This document shows positions 23,670-33,149 of a stretch of DNA of 64,000 nt, in pieces; position 1 is the stretch's first letter, and each line of letters begins with the position of its first letter. A program made the translations under genes and the position numbers. Under the pieces are notes generated by a model. It was not told the origin of the DNA. It ran no database searches and saw only the letters and a list, made by a program, of their open reading frames with translations. The stretch is from assembly GCA_003439945.1 (NCBI GenBank), contig QVRM01005915.1, forward strand, positions 646,501-710,500, written 5' to 3'. The stretch is from Dermanyssus gallinae. Taxonomy: Eukaryota > Arthropoda > Arachnida > Mesostigmata > Dermanyssidae.

Positions 23670-24779
23670 CTTGCAATATTGTATTTAGTTTACATTTTAA
23701 GGATAGCTTTTTAAAGTTAGCTAAGAGATCTTGCTGTGCAGTTTGAAACGTCTCTAACTTTTTTTGTGCGAAAGAAAAACTGGATGATACGTCTACTGCC
23801 TACATCGGCGGCAGACGCAAACCGTAATAAACGTCGCATCGGTGGAGTGCGAGACAGCAAAATGTCCCTACCTACAGAGATCCCACGTGCCACCTTGTGC
23901 CATACAAAGTGCACGGATTACCTTTAAACGGTAGAGGAACTCTCTAGATGCGTATGGCCTATGACCCGTATCGTAGTGGATTAACGATAAACAACAGAGT
24001 TGTTTCCTGGCAGTTGTAGCGGCCGTATCGTGCCGCGTGGGAAGATCTGGGTCAATGGCTCAATATTAGCACGGTGAGATCTGGACTGCAGATACATCTG
24101 TACGCGAAAGCGTGGCCTCCCCGAAAGGCTTTTTCTGCTTCAGTGGAAAACATAGAAGCAGGAATATAAAATACCGAGCGCATACAAGCATCGATTAATA
24201 GCTACATTAGAGAAATTAATTTTACAAATTAAGTTGTGCTTGTTTGTTGGGAAAACAACGACGCGGCCACGAGGAAGTAATAAAACCAACAGCAGTTTAA
24301 AAGTGTAACAGTAGACTGTAGGCAAAACACGTGGGTGAAACAACCGATAAGCAGACTTTAGTGAATGTATGGCCGGATGGATGGTAGTATGGCCGCATTG
24401 AAGCTCAATTAAACTAAGAAAAAATGTTCGTTATATATTCGTCTTTGTAAGGCATGTATCAAGTTAGGAAAGCCAAGCAGTTAATTACTGATAATTAAAA
24501 TTACCAAACTGTTTTACTTACAAATGTTAATATATATACTAAGCCCCCAGGTGGTCGCGACCTTCTAGTCCACGCGGATCCAGGGTGACGTTATTGCATT
24601 TTGTGGGGCTCTCCCGGAGACCCCTTCTTTTAAGTGTGCGTGGTCAGAATCGGAAAGCGACGTTCGATGGAGCGCCTTATGGAACCGAATAACTTTGGCC
24701 GCTGACGCGAGCCTTTGTCAGCGGCCGAAGGTGTTTATCGAGCGCAGGTGCATGGCAGCATGTCTTCACGAGTTCTCAA

Positions 24780-25240
24780 TTGGGTATAGTTTTGAACGAC
24801 GAATCCACACGAAAATAGGTTGGGTTAAGGTTGGAAGCAGACCTAGTCTCCCTCACCAATGCAGATGTGTTGACACGATCGACTACCTAGGTCACAATGG
24901 ACTCTCCTCCTAGACCAGGCAGAATTGCACGCTACTTTACCATTCAGCCATAAACAGGACATTTACCAGAGGACTACGATTGGTAGGCTGCCCGTGTGTT
25001 TTGGAGCTTACCGGTCTAGTCAGAGACGGTGGGAAAAAGCATGATGTCATGACCCTAATCCCCTTCAGGCGAGGCTAAATGTTGGTGTAGAATTCAACTG
25101 TGACCGACCTTTTAGCTCCTGCAATGGTCAGTACAGGATACTGGAGGGCAGACGGCAAGAGTATTTACTGCAATGTCTGTCATTAGATGTTTAAATTATT
25201 TAAAAAAAGGAAGGAAATGCTGCCTCAGTGAGAGGAACCC
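24780..25240 (+). pseudogene. non-LTR retrotransposon pol, C-terminal zinc domain fragment
   Basis: The plus strand reads GSRPSLPHQCRCVDTIDYLG, then HNGLSS, then (one frame over, about 24,915-25,075) LVGCPCVLELTGLVRDGGKK, HDVMTLIPFRRG and, to 25,150, TDLLAPAMVSTGYW. The order HxCxC..D...GHxGLSC, LEPxGLxRxDGKxPDGxTLIPxxxG, DT.AP is the conserved polymerase tail also seen at 2300 and 6440. Here the downstream half (DGKKxDGMTLIPF) is the best preserved. The S in GLSS replaces the zinc cysteine. Reading frame is lost at least twice. Confidence 0.7.
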
Positions 25241-25317
25241 TGGCTAGATGGAGAACCAGACCAAGTCTGAACCTAATGCCTTTAGTTAACACATTTGCTT
25301 GGAGCCAACTGTAAATT

Positions 25318-25321
<4 letters not shown>

Positions 25322-25388
<67 letters not shown>
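25322..25388. repeat. (TA)33 microsatellite
   Basis: Uninterrupted TA run of about 67 bp, one of the longest in the window. The sequence around it is unassigned. Confidence 0.95.
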
Positions 25389-25391
<3 letters not shown>

Positions 25392-26413
25392 TTGTAACGG
25401 ACTATAAGTATCAGTTAAAACCTAAAAACTGGTATAAGTATTATGTTAGTGGTAAAACATGTAACTGTGCTACAAATTACCTTAATTATTGTGTTACTTT
25501 GCGCTAGAGTTGCTTGTCTGTTAGATGGGCAGCTCGTCTAGAATGTCTGTATCTTAGAGACTACTGGCTAGGTGGCCGACGTAATGTGTAAGCGTCATTT
25601 ATTTTCCATTCACTATTGAGCCATCTACCGAGATTACTCCTCGTTGGATCCGGATGACATAGTGTCGGCAGATTGAGGGGTGCTGGAAGCGCAGAAGACA
25701 GGATAGACTCATATTATATTAGACTAAACAACGGTGTTAGGCTACAGCGATCATCTATTCAGCACTACAACCCACAAATGAGGCGGTACGGTCCGTGCGG
25801 TATAGCTTTGCAAATACACAAGATAGACGGTAAGTGGCATTGGTGGTTGAGTGGTCTCCCATCTCAGGGTGTGCGGTTACAGAACTGCGGTATGGCAATT
25901 TTAATAGTGGAAGTATCTATGATATTCAAATTGAAAATGGTCTACGAATCTACCGAATAAAAACGAGAGTTGGATGCTACCAAGCACAATCTACACAATC
26001 CTCTGTGCGTGACCCCAAATACGAAACAGCATCGCATACATTTTTATACTAATTATGTTAGGAAACAGACGCAGAGGCTGCTACAGGAGACTACTATTGA
26101 CTGCAAAGGAAGACTGCAAACAGAAATGAAGCAATGCCACAAAGAGTAAGAGACCCTCGGAGTGAAACGGAAAAGGCAGAGTGGAACGCTGCTTCTTATC
26201 GCTATGAACGGGAGCGGGCGCAATGATAACGCCCACGGAATTAGAGCAGCTCTACCATTGTGTCCAGCGAAACCGCAACCAGCGTAGATTATCCATTGAT
26301 CTGTATCTGCCATGCAGTGTAAATTGCAAAAGCAGAGCTGTAACAGACAAAAATATTCAATAATAATAATAGTAAAGTTTCATACATTATTATGCACTTT
26401 CTCTATGGCTAAA
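25389..26413. other. unassigned sequence
   Basis: Frames at 25,673-25,960 (plus) and 26,053-26,313 (minus) show no recognisable domain. No repeat structure that I can support. Confidence 0.5.
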
Positions 26414-26453
26414 AAACACAGGAAGCACTGCTGACACAGTGCTTCCTGTGTTT
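26414..26453. repeat. perfect 17-bp hairpin, 6-base loop
   Basis: Bases 26,414-26,430 (AAACACAGGAAGCACTG) and 26,437-26,453 are exact reverse complements around CTGACA. It lies about 80 bp from the target duplication of the SINE at 26,549. The stem is too short for a typical animal microRNA precursor. Confidence 0.85.
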
Positions 26454-26548
26454 GTTAGTCACAACCTCCATTTCAGTATATCTGTCTATAATAGCTACCA
26501 TAACAATAGCTTTTCTATTATTTAGAGTTGACTATGTAACGTCAGGCT

Positions 26549-26730
26549 TGAAAAACTTTTCGGGCTGACCCTCAGCTAAGATTTAACGTCCACGGAACTG
26601 CTTTTCGTATTGCTTCATAGACGGATCCCCCATACATACAAATGTGCAACGGTGGGGCTTGAACCCGCGCTCCTGTGTGTCTCCTCCGGTTGCGAGGCGC
26701 AGGCGAATGCACCACGCCACCGGGCTTGAC
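26549..26730 (-). mobile_element. tRNA-derived SINE with 13-bp target duplication
   Basis: On the minus strand the head near 26,728-26,640 reads CCCGGTGGCGTGGTGCATTC and later GCGCGGGTTCAAGCCC, giving an A-box-like segment and a good RNA polymerase III B box (GGTTCAAGCCC). The body continues to about 26,549. The 13-bp sequence GTAACGTCAGGCT is present on both sides (26,536-26,548 and 26,731-26,743), which marks the insertion exactly. A second copy of the same family, in the opposite orientation, is at 59,635-59,730. Mobilisation by one of the LINEs is inferred. Confidence 0.75.
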
Positions 26731-26743
26731 GTAACGTCAGGCT

Positions 26744-27120
26744 ACAGTGTTATATTGTAACTACCAATTCTATGGTGAATAAATCATGAATGAATAAAAA
26801 CTAATTTACGAATGGCCGGTTGTGGAAACCAATTCATGGCCTTCCGAGAGTAAATTAATTGCGTTGCCACTAAATAACCTGTTATACGTGTGCACAGGTA
26901 TAACACGTTTCTAGTTCAAATATAAACCAGAGTAAAGCCATAGTTAGCAATGACAACATAGTATTAAGAATTTCCTCACATTAGCAACTGGAAAGATTTG
27001 CGGCCTGTCGGGCGTCATGTTGGTTTAGAAAGAGGTAATTTCAGTAAATATTCAAGGTTTCTAGGCATAATCTAGACCCACTGGGTCCTATTTAAGTCTC
27101 AAAGAGATCAGAACGGGTGT
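26744..27120. other. unassigned sequence; small palindrome near 27,075
   Basis: No gene recognised. The palindrome GACCCACTGGGTC at about 27,074-27,088 lies some 40 bp upstream of the TATA box at 27,125. Confidence 0.4.
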
Positions 27121-27124
27121 CCTC

Positions 27125-27131
27125 TATAAAA
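27125..27131 (+). promoter_or_regulatory. TATA box, candidate polymerase II promoter
   Basis: TATAAAA in the context CCTCTATAAAAGCC, 41 bases upstream of the ATG at 27,172. If it is used, transcription would start near 27,155, leaving a very short leader. Short-leader TATA promoters are common in mobile elements and stress or cuticle genes. The evidence is sequence only. Confidence 0.45.
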
Positions 27132-27171
27132 GCCAGTCGTTAAGCAAACGCTGTGTTACTCTGAACAGAGT

Positions 27172-27567
27172 GTGCTGCACTGTTTTCTACTCCACACCGC
27201 ACCGTATGCAGTAGACATCGATTTAGGTATGGGCCTTCGTCAGCGTCAGGTCGGCGGCATTAGACGTCATTCGTCTAGTCGTAGTGGTAGAACTCAGACA
27301 TTTCGGAGGAGGTTCGGAAGGCGTGCGCATGTACTAGCTAACCGGATACACGCCCGCGCCCGTTCCTGGACCCGGCTTCAGCCTACTGGCGGAAACTTCG
27401 ACTATTTGAGTGGAGGCTCTCTGCTCTGCTCTGCTCAACAGCGAGGAGTTGAACGAGAAGAAGAGAAGTCGCAAGAGGAACTGAGTGCACACAACCAGCA
27501 ACAGTCAGAGGCAAGAACGACTCAAGAAGAACCGTACAAACACCGGCGCAACTGCGGGCGTCATTGA
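27172..27567 (+). CDS. unrecognised arginine/glutamine-rich ORF, 131 codons
   Basis: The ORF begins at the first ATG after a good TATA box. Residues 1-20 are fairly hydrophobic (MLHCFLLHTAPYAVD). Residues 21-70 are strongly basic (RQRQVGG, RRHSSSRSGR, FRRRFGRRAH, NRIHARARSW). Residues 90-125 are E/Q-rich (EREEEKSQEEL, NQQQSEA). I do not recognise the family. After the stop, a shifted frame continues with RSRKRRLRDQQLDG and EKEMEKKDEKAA to 27,679, so the true product may be longer and broken by a frameshift. Its GC content is above that of its neighbours. It could be a host exon, the leader of an LTR element, or chance. Confidence 0.3.
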   Translation: MLHCFLLHTAPYAVDIDLGMGLRQRQVGGIRRHSSSRSGRTQTFRRRFGRRAHVLANRIHARARSWTRLQPTGGNFDYLSGGSLLCSAQQRGVEREEEKSQEELSAHNQQQSEARTTQEEPYKHRRNCGRH

Positions 27568-28048
27568 CAACTTAATAACGTCAAGGAGCAGAAAACGTCG
27601 ACTTCGGGACCAGCAGCTAGATGGCACAGAAAAAGAGATGGAGAAGAAAGACGAGAAAGCGGCCGCAACCTCAATATGATCAACGACCAATTGTTGTTGT
27701 TGCTGCTGCTGCAGACGACGCCGAAACAACAATAATTGACGCTAAAAAATGCTGTTCGACTTAATAGCTGAATAGTCCGGTCGCAAATAGTGGTGTGATG
27801 AATTGATAACAGTCATGAGTAAATTGCAATAAAAACATACTGGTTTGTGGAGTGATGCAAACCGTAGTACATAGTTAAATGAAATAATTCGACCTATTTC
27901 CATATGTGCCATATACATTTTAAAGAGAGTACATATCGACAAAAACATAATAGCTTATATGGCACAGTACGACATTACTAAATGTATTAGAAACTAAAAT
28001 CTTATTAATAAATATAATATAGATTTAACTTATATATAATTTATTAAG

Positions 28049-28050
<2 letters not shown>
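27568..28050. other. unassigned sequence; short CTG run near 27,698
   Basis: Contains TTGTTGTTGTTGCTGCTGCTGC near 27,689-27,710, split between GTT and GCT triplets, and otherwise nothing I can support. It ends at the (TA)n tract where a mariner element is inserted. Confidence 0.45.

Positions 28051-28104
<54 letters not shown>
28051..28104. repeat. (AT)27 microsatellite at a mariner end
   Basis: AT run of about 54 bp directly abutting the left end of the Tc1/mariner element. A matching TA run (29,345-29,379) lies at the right end, consistent with insertion into a TA microsatellite or growth of the TA target duplications. Confidence 0.9.
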
Positions 28105-28107
<3 letters not shown>

Positions 28108-29341
28108 GACAGCTAAATCCATACGACCTTTGGCGTGCTACCCAGTATAGACGGAATGCGCTAATTCAGTTCGGTTTGCGTGAGCACACAGCCCACTCAC
28201 AGTAGAACAAAAGCACATTGCCATCATGAACGGCCGCCGCAACCTGGGTCCAGAATAAGATCGAAGAACAACCGTTATCCAATTGCTTCGTGCCGGACAT
28301 CGACCAGCCGAAATGATCAACATCACTGGATTCATAAGAGCAACGGTCTACGACATTGCCCGACGCTACAGAGATGCAGAAGAGACAGGGCTAGGTGGTG
28401 CAACAACTGGAAGGAAGATTTACAACCGATACACAACAAGAAGTAAGGACGTCAAAAATTGTCAAAATTGTGCAAAACTGCGTTTTTAAGGATCCAAGTC
28501 TATCGATGCGCCGTTTAGCAACCAAATTCAATATGAATGTCCGTTCTATGCGTCGAATTATAACCAAAGATCTGCGCTACAAGTCTTACATGTTCAAAGT
28601 CAGACAGATGTTGTCTCAGGCCGCGAAAAACAAGAGGTTGACTTGCTGCCATCTCATCCTCACGTTTTTGAGACACGAAACGTCGGAACTCTTCCATTCT
28701 TCTTTGACGAAATAATCTTCACCATTGACCAAAAACATAACCTGAAAAATGACTGGTGACTCGCAAAGAACCCTGAAATGTACCAATCGTGCATATAAGT
28801 AAACATCCTGCCAGTGTGCTCGTCCTAAGTATTGTGTTGATGAAGGAGACGCGATGCCCCCACGCTTTTTTGACAGACACGAAACCGTAACAGAGGAAGT
28901 GTATTTACGTGTTCTGCGAAAAGTGGTGACCCCATGGACTGATTGGGTGTCCAATGGAAGACATTATGTCTTTCAACAAGACGGCGCTCCCGCCCACACC
29001 AGCAACCTCGTCCAGGATTTGCTCTGGGGCAACATGACGACGTTCTAGGACAAAACGATGTGGCCTCTAGCAGTCCAGACTTGAGTCCCCTGGACTTCTA
29101 TATATGGGGCGTTGTTGAGCAAGAGTCTAACAAGTCTCGACGTGCAAACACAGAAGCGCTACGCAGATCCATTGTCAAATCGTTCAAGAATCTCAATCCG
29201 CTAACTTTGAAGAAGGCCTGTGAGCGCTTTCGCGCCAGAATTGAAAATGTAATTGCTGCTGATGGTCGCTACATTGAATAAAAATGTTCCTCAGGAGTGG
29301 CCCTAACGGCACGTAAAAAATATGGATTTAGCTGCCCGACC

Positions 29342-29344
<3 letters not shown>
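28105..29344 (+). mobile_element. Tc1/mariner-superfamily element, DD37D type, degraded
   Basis: The ends share inverted repeats: the left end has GCTAAATCCATA at about 28,111-28,123 and the right end has TATGGATTTAGC at about 29,320-29,332. The right terminus is CCTG followed by TA; the left terminus looks eroded into the TA tract. Between them lies a transposase pseudogene (28,226-29,281). TA flanks on both sides fit the superfamily's TA target duplication. Length about 1.24 kb is normal. Confidence 0.8.
28226..29281 (+). pseudogene. DD37D mariner-like transposase pseudogene
   Basis: Start chosen at ATG 28,226 (MNGRRNLGPE), ending at the TAA at 29,279-29,281. Segments in order: helix-turn-helix-like VIQLLRAGHRPAEMINITGF; SMRRLATKFNMNVRSMRRII; FDEIIFTIDQKHN holding the first catalytic Asp (DEI for DEK); YVFQQDGAPAHTS with the second Asp; and SSSPDLSPLDFYIWGVVEQE with the third. 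Allowing for one frameshift near 29,070, 37 residues separate the last two Asp. The C-terminus ACERFRARIENVI and AADGRYIE is intact. At least two in-frame stops and several frameshifts show it is inactive. DD37D suggests a maT-like lineage, as distinct from DD34D mariner. Confidence 0.8.

Positions 29345-29379
<35 letters not shown>
29345..29379. repeat. (TA)17 microsatellite at a mariner end
   Basis: TA run starting immediately after the CCTG terminus of the DD37D element and ending at CAGG, so CCTG(TA)nCAGG is a palindrome. A second element end on the right cannot be excluded. Confidence 0.9.
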
Positions 29380-29381
<2 letters not shown>

Positions 29382-29925
29382 GACGCAAAAGTAGTTCCTT
29401 GTACTATAAGATACAGTATACTGTATTTCTATCATTTGAATTGTTATCACTTTTTGTTATAATATTTTGATTTCTTGCAACTAAAACTTTTGTTTATCCC
29501 AGGTTTTCCAATTTCCTAGCCGATGTACAACAATGTAATATAAATATATTAGCTAAATACTGTAAACATTGATAATTTTGTCCAGTTAATCCGAGGGATA
29601 TTTGCGCCAATGCTAGATTTTGTTATTCACAGCCTGATATTAAATCGTTTACGTTCTACCTTGGCGTCGTTACGATTTTGAATAGGTGGTGCATTATAGC
29701 TGGATATAAACATTTAGCTCAATCTCGAAAACAATATGCTTGAGAAAGAGGAGTAAACTCAATAAATAAAAGAACTGCTACATAAATAAATAACAAAATA
29801 TACAAATGCATCTAACACCATTCAAGCAATAGCTTTCCAAGCTGAGCCGCGGCAACTTGAATACATTTAAGTAAGCCTCTGATGCATTACTTCCGAATTA
29901 CACATCAGACATCTTAACAATTTTC
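29380..29925. other. unassigned AT-rich sequence
   Basis: No gene recognised. The sequence is AT-rich and directly upstream of a LINE copy; its right part may be lost LINE coding sequence. Confidence 0.45.
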
Positions 29926-32240
29926 CTAGGCCCACAATATCGACATTTTGAAATCGAATTATACAAGATAGGAATTCGTTCTCTACATTGAGTCGCATGG
30001 TATCCGTCCACTCCTAAGAACCATAACTAGATCTGCTGACAACGGTAAATGTCTGGACAATATTTTCCTCACCAATGACGAACCCATGTTGAAAATATTT
30101 GATGGTGTCCTCATTCCCGATCATTGATCCGTTTGTGCGGCATTTACTGGTCAACAAGTTGCACCACGTACGGACAAAGCAGACTAAAAATGAACCGCGC
30201 AGAGATTTCAAGTAAAAAACCACCTAGAATTTTAGCAGGCACTAGTAACGATGCCGCTGTCGGACAAACATTACAGTATTTAGACGGTAAACTAAACAAT
30301 TAATGTGAGGATCAGTGTCTATTCAGCTTGAACAAACAAAACCAAAGAACGCTCGAATTAATTAGCAACGGCAACTCGTACATATGGAAGCTGCAAAGGA
30401 CAGACTAGCTAATAACGCTAAAAGTATACAATATTAATATTTACAGTTATGTATTGATTAAATGAACTCAGTTTACAAAGGCGTCCCCATTGAAAACTTT
30501 ACATTTATCGAAATTGCCCCCAAGGCAAGTCTAGGAAAATCAAGTAAACTCCAAGAAAAACATAGATGGCTTTTTTTGGTAAGAAGGGCACATGCTTTTA
30601 CCGACACCCGAAGCAGGTAGTGTGGGACTCGATTTCGATGTTGCTGTTGTGATACCCGCTAAATCGTTTCACCTAGAGGCTTCACAACAAGTTGAGGAGC
30701 TGAAACCGTTCTCTAATATCATTTCAACTTTTACTTCTCCTCTAGGGTTATGTGGGTAGCGCGCACATCATGGTCGGTACTAGAAAGGTGGGTGGCTGCC
30801 AAGCGCATAAATCCGACAAATTCATTAAAAAGATACATAATCTACCATTGACATGTTTTTGCCACCATATATAAACGATCTCTTAGGCAAGGGGGTATGC
30901 CCAACTGAAATAAAATGTGCAATAATTACGCAAATACTTAAAGAAGGAAATGAAACCGAAGCACTTAACTATCGACCTATAAGTTGCATTTTATGTTTGG
31001 CTCAATTACTTAAGGAAACTATGAAGGATCAGACTCGCCTATGTCTTCACAATACCCACTTCATTAGTCCGATGCAATTTTAATTTCGTAGTGAATGTAT
31101 AAGTATCAAACCTGAGAGTCAAATCAAATAATTGCTGGTATACAGAAACAGCGACAGTCTGTAATCTCCATGTTCCGCGCATCTCGGTACACCACAAGGA
31201 ACCACCCACTCGCCGACACTATTTCAATTATTTATTAACAGTCTCCTCAAAGCTAGTAAATTAAAGACTAACACTTTGCCGATTATATAACTTTAGTTAG
31301 CCTGTTTTCTTACAAAATCGTTCTAGCGATGCTGGGTATATAAAAAGCCAACTTAAAATTATTTAAAATTGGTATTTAAATCATAGGCTGTGCTTAAGTA
31401 TTGAAAAGACTAACATGCTAATGCTTAGTCCATGGAAAATAAACCGGCTACTAATTAGGAATTAAATTCGATACAATTATTGAGCAACAAACATTTAAAT
31501 ACAATACATATTGGATTCAAGGCGTAACACTGGACCCCCACTGTAGTTCCAGCATTACATGAATACATTATTTACAAACTTAAACAGATTGTACCTCGAT
31601 TGAGCAAACTGAGATATACTGGCGTATTCTATGATGCGATGGTGATTGTACATATATCACTAGTCCTCTGCTATATAACACATTATTTTCCACTGTTCGA
31701 GTCAACTTTCAAAACATTTACAAAATAAAATGCAAATTACACATGATAATGCTTTAAGGGCGATTTTAGCTACAGGAAAGACGAAAGTGTATCTCATCAT
31801 TATGCTATTCAAAAACAACTTAAAATATTATTAATTGGCAAACTTGAATTAGGTATCCTTGCGCATATAAAAGCTTTCGTGGCATGTAACTTCGGGATTC
31901 ATCCTTCTATTTTGTATTCAACACGTACAGAAATCGTAACGGCCCACATCTCAGAGTCCCCACTATGTAGCGCAACTATGGAATCAAATCAACTGATATG
32001 GCTATGGTAAACGCATAGAACGGTCTCGATAATGAGTTAAGGGCAAGCAGCTTACTTATTTTATTTAAGGAAACAAGGCGTCATAAATTACGCCGTACAC
32101 AATGTCTCGATTGCTAAGGCGTCTTAAAGAGATGCAAATCATTACTTATTATAACAGTATTTATACATAAACATATAAGCGAGTGTTCTTAAGCTTGTCG
32201 GCTCGCGGTAGTCTGAGTATTTTAAGGACTAGTCCTCAGT
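29926..32240 (+). mobile_element. non-LTR retrotransposon (CR1/Jockey-like), degraded EN-RT copy
   Basis: Plus-strand blocks in order: 30,010-30,180 TRSADNGKCLDNIFLTNDEP and IFDGVLIPDH, the end of an endonuclease domain (PDH for the SDH motif); 30,853-31,080 GVCPTEIKCAIITQILKEGN and YRPISCILC, QF at the end, the RT fingers; about 31,185-31,250 LGTPQGTTHSPTLFQLFIN, RT motif 4 with the PQG box; 31,660-31,970 ISLVLCYITHYFPLFEST and SHHYAIQKQLKILLIGKLEL, the C-terminal region. The catalytic YADD box is not readable. Stops occur in every block. The 3' end is uncertain and may reach the (ATG)n run at 32,470-32,487. Confidence 0.7.
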
Positions 32241-32494
32241 TCTCGTCTCAGATGGTCCCAATAAGTCTTACGAATCGTACAACAGGGAGTTTCGATACCT
32301 GTACGATGAATGTTTCCCGTTGAGGCAGCTTAGAGCGAGGTAAATCGTGCTTCTTGGTTTGGCTACGAATTGGCTGAGCAAAGACGTGTGGTTGACAGAG
32401 CACGTCGGTGACTTTACAAACCATATGTTGCATATTGGGAGGCCGCGGTAGAAGTTTGTATTTGCGCGCCATGATGATGATGATGATTTCTGAC
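32241..32494 (-). other. unassigned sequence with overlapping minus frames and (CAT)n
   Basis: Two overlapping minus frames (32,248-32,472 and 32,268-32,504) start at a CAT-repeat (32,470-32,487) and contain no domain I recognise. The triplet run resembles LINE 3' tails in this window (compare ATGATGATGATAA at 35,106-35,118), so this may be the 3' end of the preceding LINE. Confidence 0.35.
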
Positions 32495-32495
32495 T

Positions 32496-32557
32496 GTTAG
32501 CCACAACCAGTTACAGCACTGTTAGCCACAACCAGTTACAGCACTGTTAGCCACAAC
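32496..32557. repeat. 25-bp tandem repeat at the LTR start, 2.5 copies
   Basis: The unit GTTAGCCACAACCAGTTACAGCACT repeats at 32,496 and 32,521 with a partial third unit from 32,546 that continues into the LTR body. The first two are identical, so slippage or unequal exchange was recent. Confidence 0.9.
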
Positions 32558-32603
32558 CCGCCGCTGCACGTTCGTGCACTGTCACGTTGCCGGTCGCCGG
32601 CCC

Positions 32604-32610
32604 TATAAAA
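32604..32610 (+). promoter_or_regulatory. TATA box within LTR-like sequence
   Basis: TATAAAA flanked by G/C-rich DNA (GGCCC upstream, GGGGG downstream), a typical strong core promoter. Downstream AATAAA at 33,050 would process the transcript. Confidence 0.6.
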
Positions 32611-32791
32611 GGGGGTGCGCGCCATTTTGTTACCCTCTTGCTATCCCGAGCGTTCGGCGTAACGCGCACTCTGCAAGCCCTTAGTCCGGCGGCGACCGGC
32701 ACGTCCGACGGCCTGGCAGCGACAGCGGCGGGAGCGTGGCAGCAGTGCTGCACTAGGGCGGTGAGTGTTGTGGCTGGCAGTTGCAGGCAGA

Positions 32792-32806
32792 TTTATATAT
32801 ATATAC

Positions 32807-32853
<47 letters not shown>
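32792..32853. repeat. TA-rich microsatellite inside the LTR-like sequence
   Basis: (TA)n interrupted by two ACATAT units at its left side, about 62 bp, between the TATA box and the polyadenylation signal of the LTR-like sequence. Confidence 0.9.
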
Positions 32854-32858
<5 letters not shown>

Positions 32859-33149
32859 AGTTGAATGATTGTTAGCGCTAGTGTAGCGGCAGTGACGAGT
32901 GTGTGATCTGTGTGAGTTCCGGCGGTGGAAACTGCTTCGCGCTAACCGCCGGGACATTGTGTAAGCTAGCTAGGCAACAACAATAATAATAATAATAATA
33001 CGAAAAGAGACGGCGCTGCCGTATCGCTCTCTGGCGTGTGGTGAATTATAATAAATAAGAATAGTGAGTGAGTGAACCCGCGCAAATTCGTCTGTCTTCA
33101 TTCTACGGTTCCGTTGGCAACACCATAGATGACAGGTTACGCTGCAGCG

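Larger units (their letters stand above)
20421..24690. other. unassigned sequence
   Basis: More than 4 kb without a supported gene. Frames are short on both strands. The visible structures are the TA-rich block at 20,794-20,936 and the (TA)n run at 23,623-23,664. The minus frame at 23,175-23,447 and the overlapping pair near 23,717-23,927 carry no motif I recognise. This may be old intergenic DNA. Confidence 0.55.
32495..33122 (+). mobile_element. LTR-like sequence (solo LTR candidate)
   Basis: The stretch starts TGTTAGCCACAACC and ends GTTGGCAACA, so its tips are short inverted repeats (TGTT(A)GCC/GGCAACA). It has a strong TATA box (CCCTATAAAAGGGGG, TATAAAA at 32,604-32,610) and a polyadenylation signal AATAAA at 33,050-33,055 in the right order for an LTR. 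GC content is well above its surroundings. A long (TA)n tract (about 32,792-32,853) interrupts it. It splits or abuts LINE sequence. I found no target duplication and no second LTR, so solo LTR is an inference. Confidence 0.5.

Noticed and set aside
25834..25900. Possible tRNA or SINE (GTGGTTGAGTGG followed by GCGGTTACAGAACTGC)
   Set aside because: The A-box-like part is fair, but the B-box candidate departs too far from GGTTCGANNCC and no cloverleaf stems form.
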